15,130 bases of DNA from an uncultured Pedobacter sp. (lineage in GTDB: Bacteria > Bacteroidota > Bacteroidia > Sphingobacteriales > Sphingobacteriaceae): contig CAMLDJ010000119.1 of the NCBI GenBank assembly GCA_946478755.1, positions 1 through 15,130 of the forward strand, in the 5' to 3' direction. Within the stretch, counting starts at the first letter, position 1; each line of letters starts with the position of its first letter. The notes under the pieces are model-generated. The model did no database searches, was not told where the DNA came from, and saw only the letters and a list, made by a program, of their open reading frames with translations. Shown here piece after piece: positions 14,368-15,130 of the stretch. The translations under genes and the position numbers were made by a program.

Positions 14368-15130
14368 TTCATAACGCTATTATAATCAGGAAGTTTATAT
14401 TGTTCAAACTTCAACTGATATTGTTTACGGTACTTTTTACTGTTTTTCAAACCAAATGTCGAAAGTAGTCCGCTCAGTTGAGCTTTTATCCAATAATTAA
14501 AGATAAATTTTTGCTGGTTACGTTCCACGTAGATCAAAGAAGGTTTGTGGTTGCTTCCGGGCAGGACCAGGTTCACTACAAAAGTTTTTACAGCGGGCAC
14601 AAATTGCCATTTATGGTTATTATTAGCAAAAAACTTAATCTTTAAGGCATCAAAACTGAAATTCATCCTGCCGAGTGCAGCATATTTATTACCTGACCAA
14701 TAGCTGTAGAGGGTATCAGCATAACCGGATTTGATGCCTACCGAGGCCATTGGCATAGACATTTTGGAAAATTCTCTTAAATCCATCTCCGAAAAGTTTA
14801 CTTTAGCAGTAAAGCCTGCCAGGGAATCGGCATAAGATTCCTGATAGGAAAAATGCCTGATCTGCGTACTGAATAAACGGGCACTGAGGACAAGCGCAAG
14901 GCTATCACTCCCCTTTTGATTGCTTACGTTCAAAATTTTCCCGTTGATATCGGTAAAAGGAATTTCACTCCATTGTTTTGCCTTTGGTTCTAACTCTTTG
15001 TAAACAACAGCACTATGATGAAGCGCTATCTCGTTTATGCGGAATGGCGTTTTAACCGCACTGATGAGTTGCGTAGGCATAGGTTTGAAATGACCAGGTT
15101 TGGGCGGTAAGTGTTTATCTCTTGAAACAT
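14364..15130 (-). CDS. C-terminal part of an AsmA/DUF748-like protein (5' end outside window)
   Basis: The minus-strand frame is open from the right edge (SRDKHLPPKPGHFKP...) to TGA at 14366-14364, so the ATG at 15080 is probably internal and not the true start. Visible features match large Bacteroidota AsmA/DUF748-like envelope proteins: PFRINEIALHHSAVVYKELE (the recurring 'ϕxIxxLxϕxxxxϕxY' strand unit), FSEMDLREFSKMSMPMASVG, IKSGYADTLYSYWSGNKYAA, and near the end FIFNYWIKAQLSGLLSTFGL followed by a basic tail. Such proteins span the periplasm and are linked to lipid transport or envelope assembly; which applies here is unknown. The stop overlaps the ATG of the channel gene (ATGA), so both share an mRNA. 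Confidence 0.7.
   Translation of the reverse strand, partial: VSRDKHLPPKPGHFKPMPTQLISAVKTPFRINEIALHHSAVVYKELEPKAKQWSEIPFTDINGKILNVSNQKGSDSLALVLSARLFSTQIRHFSYQESYADSLAGFTAKVNFSEMDLREFSKMSMPMASVGIKSGYADTLYSYWSGNKYAALGRMNFSFDALKIKFFANNNHKWQFVPAVKTFVVNLVLPGSNHKPSLIYVERNQQKFIFNYWIKAQLSGLLSTFGLKNSKKYRKQYQLKFEQYKLPDYNSVMK

Noticed and set aside
13862..14374. Plus-strand frames of 100, 84 and 61 codons over the channel gene
   Set aside because: Antisense to a convincing iGluR-like protein; no motifs of their own.
1..15130. CRISPR array, tRNA, rRNA or insertion sequence
   Set aside because: No regularly spaced repeats, cloverleaf, rRNA-like core or transposase pattern was found on reading both strands.

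Overview
This window fits a Bacteroidota chromosome, most likely Sphingobacteriaceae (Pedobacter- or Mucilaginibacter-like). Pointers are membrane-anchored AraC regulators, a receiver-Crp fusion of the type common in this group, an AsmA/DUF748-like protein, an outer-membrane beta-barrel fused to a PAP2 phosphatase, moderate-to-low GC, few strong Shine-Dalgarno sequences, and a TTTG / TAnnTTTG promoter. The taxonomic call is inference from protein style. No rRNA, tRNA, CRISPR array or intact mobile element was seen.

Layout. (a) 1-1942, minus: two tandem membrane-bound AraC-type regulators, the second cut by the window edge. (b) 1999-2803, minus: a single-domain response regulator followed by the wreck of a histidine kinase ATPase domain. 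(c) 3022-3744, plus: two small genes of unknown function. (d) 3752-5930, minus: a stress-type operon, isochorismatase-fold hydrolase, pirin, DoxX-like protein, second pirin. Its members overlap by stop/start codons, but the first three each carry one or two single-base losses and the last is cut off at a breakpoint. A palindromic operator and a promoter lie upstream. (e) 6029-8665, minus: a small membrane ORF, a cNMP-fold protein lacking a complete HTH, a receiver-Crp fusion whose receiver has lost its phosphorylation residues, and a small membrane-anchored protein. An FNR-box-like palindrome precedes the last. (f) 8813-10304: a decayed DUF2252 gene followed by about 1.1 kb without any intact gene. 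(g) 10371-13271, plus: secreted CsgG/TolB-like protein, PAP2-barrel fusion and a five-helix membrane protein, closed by a strong terminator hairpin. (h) 13300-15130, minus: an ionotropic-glutamate-receptor-like channel coupled by ATGA overlap to the 3' end of an AsmA-like gene.

The genes do not form one obvious new system. Two themes stand out. First, decay: at least six loci are frameshifted or truncated within the first 9.3 kb, and seven of the inferred lesions are one-base losses in short homopolymers, so sequencing error has to be excluded before calling them all pseudogenes. Second, non-canonical signalling proteins: a receiver without phosphoacceptor, a Crp-like protein without HTH, and a GluR-type channel without the potassium signature. 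Everything here is read by eye; no database search was run.
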